This document shows positions 31,625 to 32,228 of a stretch of DNA of 32,228 bases, one piece after another. The notes beneath the pieces are model-generated. The model made no database searches. It had not been told where the DNA came from and worked only from the letters and a program-made list of their open reading frames with translations. Source of the DNA: Terriglobia bacterium (GTDB lineage Bacteria; Acidobacteriota; Terriglobia; Terriglobales; Acidobacteriaceae). Every line of letters begins with the position of its first letter. The first letter of the stretch is position 1. The position numbers and the translations under genes were made by a program. The DNA lies in assembly GCA_020073105.1 (NCBI GenBank), contig JAIQFW010000022.1, positions 1,016 through 33,243 on the forward strand. The letters run 5' to 3'.

Positions 31625-32228
31625 GCCACGCGGTCTTCCAAAAGCCGAACACCGGGATGAGATAGCTGCTCAACAGCAGTGCGCCTGCACAGCCGCCAAG
31701 CAGATCGATGGCGTAGAGAGTGCCGATGCTTGCGCCAGCCTGGCGGTCGCGAAGATAGATCTCTGTCGCAATGGGAAATTGGTATCCACCCAACATTCCA
31801 CACAGGACCGCCAAAGCTGGGAACAGGATCTTTGCCGCCACCCACGTCGCAGTCATATTGGAAGTCTGAGACAGCAGGCTGACCAGAAACATCAGAGCAG
31901 GCGCCGAAACGGCGAGCGCAAGCTGGATGATCGCGGCCAGTCTCAGGAATCGCGGAATATCGCCCGAACCAGTCCGGCGGATACCTAACCAACTCCCCAA
32001 GGCGATGCCAGCCATGAGCATACCAACCAGAATTGCGAGCTGCTGGTAGACGTAGCCGTAGATAGACTGAAACGCCAACAGCAGGAAAATCTGCAGAGCC
32101 ATCAGCGTGAATCCAGTGGCAGCCACGCAGCCGGCCGCCGCCGCGCGGACGCGTCTGTCTCGTGCTGGCACATATGCCAGCAACACCCCTACGAACAGCA
32201 GTACGACAAGCGTCCAATCGATCATTCC
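31548..32228 (-). CDS. Spermidine-synthase-like multi-pass membrane protein, 5' partial
   Basis: The last 225 residues of a minus-strand gene that runs off the window; the visible Met at 32225 is probably internal, as the frame stays open. At least six membrane helices are visible. The stretch 'GMLGGYQFPIATEIYLRDRQAGASIGTLYAIDLLGGCAGALLLSSYLIPVFG' is typical of the membrane part of fused spermidine-synthase-like proteins, which sit near AmmeMemoRadiSam genes in several genomes (recall). The stop TAA (31548-31550) lies 77 bases inside the MEMO-AMMECR1 gene, so the two genes overlap tail to tail. The synthase domain itself is not in the window, so the call rests on the membrane half only. Confidence 0.7.
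   Translation of the reverse strand, partial: GMIDWTLVVLLFVGVLLAYVPARDRRVRAAAAGCVAATGFTLMALQIFLLLAFQSIYGYVYQQLAILVGMLMAGIALGSWLGIRRTGSGDIPRFLRLAAIIQLALAVSAPALMFLVSLLSQTSNMTATWVAAKILFPALAVLCGMLGGYQFPIATEIYLRDRQAGASIGTLYAIDLLGGCAGALLLSSYLIPVFGFWKTAWLSAAVNLGPAVLAGRESRELKTSRA

Overview
The window looks like a chromosomal segment of an Acidobacteriota member, probably a Terriglobia/Koribacter-type lineage. The grounds are protein style (S2 with an acidic Ala-rich tail, a short EF-Ts, a BamA-Skp pair, an ornithine-lipid-type acyltransferase), moderately high GC, and many short degenerate intergenic repeats. No rRNA, convincing tRNA, CRISPR array or insertion sequence was found. The taxonomic call is inference.

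Layout. 1-2 kb: the end of a LolA/DUF4292-like lipoprotein gene and a MacB/FtsX-type ABC permease. 2.0-6.5 kb: a translation block rplM-rpsI-rpsB-tsf-pyrH-frr, with a strong promoter before rplM and an intrinsic terminator between tsf and pyrH. 6.6-10.1 kb: a BaiN/HI0933-type flavoprotein and a molybdopterin oxidoreductase carrying two inverted copies of a ~50-bp palindromic element inside its reading frame. 10.1-15.0 kb: bamA, skp/ompH and a tonB-like gene. 15.3-17.1 kb: alr, then a convergent brnT-brnA toxin-antitoxin pair with a perfect palindrome ahead of it. 17.5-22 kb: a small hypothetical, an alpha/beta hydrolase, glyA, a GT4 glycosyltransferase and a 59-aa basic protein. 22.2-25.3 kb: a receiver-like/PilZ protein and a two-domain acyltransferase.

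25.4-31.6 kb is the most unusual part: a co-directional cluster encoding a NapH-NapG-like fused iron-sulfur membrane protein, a DUF6599-like protein, a twin-arginine DUF362 protein, a radical SAM enzyme and a MEMO-AMMECR1 fusion. The last two form the AmmeMemoRadiSam set, known as a conserved genome partnership of unknown function. In this copy almost every member has an export signal (twin-arginine or Sec), so the whole system may work outside the cytoplasm, possibly fed with electrons from quinol by the NapHG-like protein. A near-consensus CRP-type palindrome lies upstream. A convergent gene for a spermidine-synthase-like membrane protein overlaps the 3' end of the MEMO-AMMECR1 gene and runs off the window.

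Several genes (alr, the glycosyltransferase, the molybdopterin oxidoreductase) have a -10 hexamer only 6-9 bases before the start codon, which suggests leaderless transcripts. Three families of intergenic repeats sit directly beside start codons, or form long inverted arms.
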